From contig CAMHOI010000043.1 in the NCBI GenBank assembly GCA_946186725.1, forward strand, positions 1 to 7,482: a DNA stretch of 7,482 nucleotides. Direction: 5' to 3'. The DNA is from an uncultured Clostridia bacterium (GTDB taxonomy: Bacteria > Bacillota > Clostridia > Oscillospirales > Acutalibacteraceae). Shown here one piece after another: positions 6,857 to 7,482 of the stretch. Under the pieces are notes generated by a model that did no database searches, was not told where the DNA came from, and worked only from the letters and a program-made list of their open reading frames with translations. Made by a program: the position numbers and the translations under genes. Position 1 is the stretch's first letter. Each line of letters begins with the position of its first letter.

Positions 6857-6885
6857 GATGCTGGTTTGGCTTTTACAATACATCT

Positions 6886-6914
6886 ATTATAATAACTTGA
6901 CCCTTTTCTGTCAA
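6886..6914 (-). promoter_or_regulatory. Perfect sigma-70/sigma-A consensus promoter for greA
   Basis: Read leftward, TTGACA (6909-6914) and TATAAT (6886-6891) are separated by exactly 17 bp (6892-6908), the ideal spacing. Transcription should begin about 6879, giving a leader of about 59 bases before greA ATG. The local AT-richness contrasts with the GC-rich surroundings. The -35 box shares bases with the TGA stop (6911-6913) of the upstream gene. The inverted repeat CTTGAC-N8-GTCAAG (6896-6915) covers the -35 box and part of the spacer and could be an operator. Confidence 0.92.
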
Positions 6915-7451
6915 GGGGAAAAACGGCCCGCCGCCTCCTCGACGCTCACCCTGCGCTCCCCCTCACGGAAGCAGGCGGGGATCACCTTGGCCACGTCGCG
7001 GAAGAGCCGCTCGCCGCGAAAGGCGGTCAGCAAAGCGAAAACGTCATAGCGCGAGCGCATCTCCTCCGGAAAGGGAGCAGGCACGTCCTCGGCGGCCACA
7101 GTCAGCCCTTCCCGCCCGTCGGGAGAAAAGAGCAGCGGCGGCTGTTCCAGGGCGCCGAAGCCGCGGATCCCTTCGGGCGCCAGCAGGGCGGAGCACTGGA
7201 TGAGCCCACCACCAAGGAACTGGCTATAGATGTGAACGACGGCTGGCGCGACGCCAAGGGTCTGGTACAGCTGCTCGCTGAGTCGGCGGTACTCTCCCTC
7301 CTGCGCGGTGACGACGGTGACGGCGCGGCAGACCTGCATCAGCCGGGGCAGCAGAGCGGCGTACCGCCCGAAACGGTCCAACAGCGCAACGTGTCCCACC
7401 TCGCCCGCGCGGGCGGCCTCCTCCAGGGCGTACATGACGCCGTTGAGGAGG
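6911..7451 (-). CDS. Unrecognised protein, 3' part only (5' end lost at contig edge)
   Basis: An open leftward frame ending in TGA at 6911, of which about 179 residues are genuine. The first genuine residues are LLNGVMYALEE; anything further upstream is translated adapter, so no start codon is known. I do not recognise the family. The stretch VGHVALLDRFGRYAALLPRLMQVCRAVTVVTAQEGEY looks like alternating beta-strands and helices, as in a Rossmann-like or other three-layer fold, and HIYSQFLGGGLIQCSALLAPEG that follows could hold a loop or nucleotide-binding turn. No signal peptide or membrane helix is visible in this part. The C-terminus is basic and acidic without motifs. Codon use (strong G/C third positions) matches the neighbours, supporting a real gene. 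It lies upstream of greA in the same direction, and no clear terminator separates them, so readthrough into greA is possible. Confidence 0.75.
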
Positions 7452-7482
7452 AGATCGGAAGAGCACACGTCTGAACTCCAGT
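7452..7482 (+). other. Illumina TruSeq adapter contamination at contig end
   Basis: The last 31 bases begin AGATCGGAAGAGC and continue ACACGTCTGAACTCCAGT, the standard Illumina TruSeq read-1 3' adapter. They are not part of the genome. Translated leftward they give the well-known artefact N-terminus MCSSDL, and rightward the artefact tail IGRAHV, so any gene model using them is wrong. Confidence 0.98.

Noticed and set aside
6821..6883. Upstream ATG at 6883 giving GreA a 21-residue extension
   Set aside because: It lies between the -10 box and the expected transcription start, has no RBS, and encodes a basic stretch absent from GreA proteins; MAVKQF at 6820 fits the family and has an RBS.
4788..7049. 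A 753-codon open frame on the plus strand
   Set aside because: It lies opposite lysS, greA and the unrecognised gene, all on the minus strand; lysS and greA have full family motifs. Its translation is low-complexity (Gly/Val/Leu/Glu-rich, then Ser-rich) with no recognisable domain. It is a GC-driven shadow.
7224..7474. Short open frames at the right edge beginning MLFRS or ending IGRAHV
   Set aside because: Their ends are translated adapter sequence and they overlap the better supported leftward gene in other frames.
1..7482. A new defence, secretion or biosynthetic system
   Set aside because: All but one gene belong to recognisable housekeeping, fermentation or glycan-use families; no grouping suggests a novel multi-gene system.

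Overview
The window looks like one contig from a GC-rich (by eye above 60%) low-oxygen Firmicute, most likely a gut clostridium of the Oscillospiraceae/Ruminococcaceae kind. This is inferred from AAGGAGG-type ribosome binding sites, a perfect sigma-A consensus promoter, the greA-lysS gene order, a fermentative D-lactate dehydrogenase and a linker-bearing GH5 cellulase. Both ends are incomplete. The left end lies inside a gene, and the last 31 bases are Illumina TruSeq adapter, so the assembly is likely from metagenomic or short-read data.

Layout. Bases 1-1071 (+) hold the 3' part of a secreted GH5 endoglucanase-type enzyme, whose Ser/Thr-rich linker is built from 33-bp tandem repeats. A bidirectional terminator (about 1079-1115) separates it from five leftward genes and the tail of a sixth. 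In transcription order these are: the 3' part of an unrecognised gene (6911-7451), greA (6344-6820), lysS with an appended tRNA-binding domain (4380-6290), a D-lactate dehydrogenase with a cysteine-rich tail (3317-4351), a histidine-phosphatase family protein (2516-3286), and a DUF4832-like TIM-barrel protein (1114-2478).

Expression. One strong promoter is visible: TTGACA, 17 bp, TATAAT in front of greA. Its -35 box contains the stop codon of the upstream gene. All intergenic gaps downstream of greA are short (28-53 bp). Two of them (greA/lysS and phosphatase/DUF4832) consist almost entirely of a hairpin with a U-tract followed directly by the next gene's Shine-Dalgarno sequence. This leaves no room for a promoter and suggests that partial readthrough sets the downstream dose. 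The greA leader also carries a GC-rich hairpin just before its Shine-Dalgarno sequence.

How the genes work together. greA (rescue of backtracked RNA polymerase) and lysS (lysyl-tRNA charging) are core information-processing genes. The D-LDH regenerates NAD+ in fermentation. The GH5 enzyme and the DUF4832-like protein probably concern plant-glycan use, though they are convergently transcribed and not in one operon. I see no defence system, CRISPR array, mobile element, rRNA or tRNA. The long open frames on the opposite strand are GC-driven shadows. The observations most worth following up are the terminator-next-to-RBS architecture, the LysRS fusion, the Cys-rich D-LDH tail and the adapter contamination.
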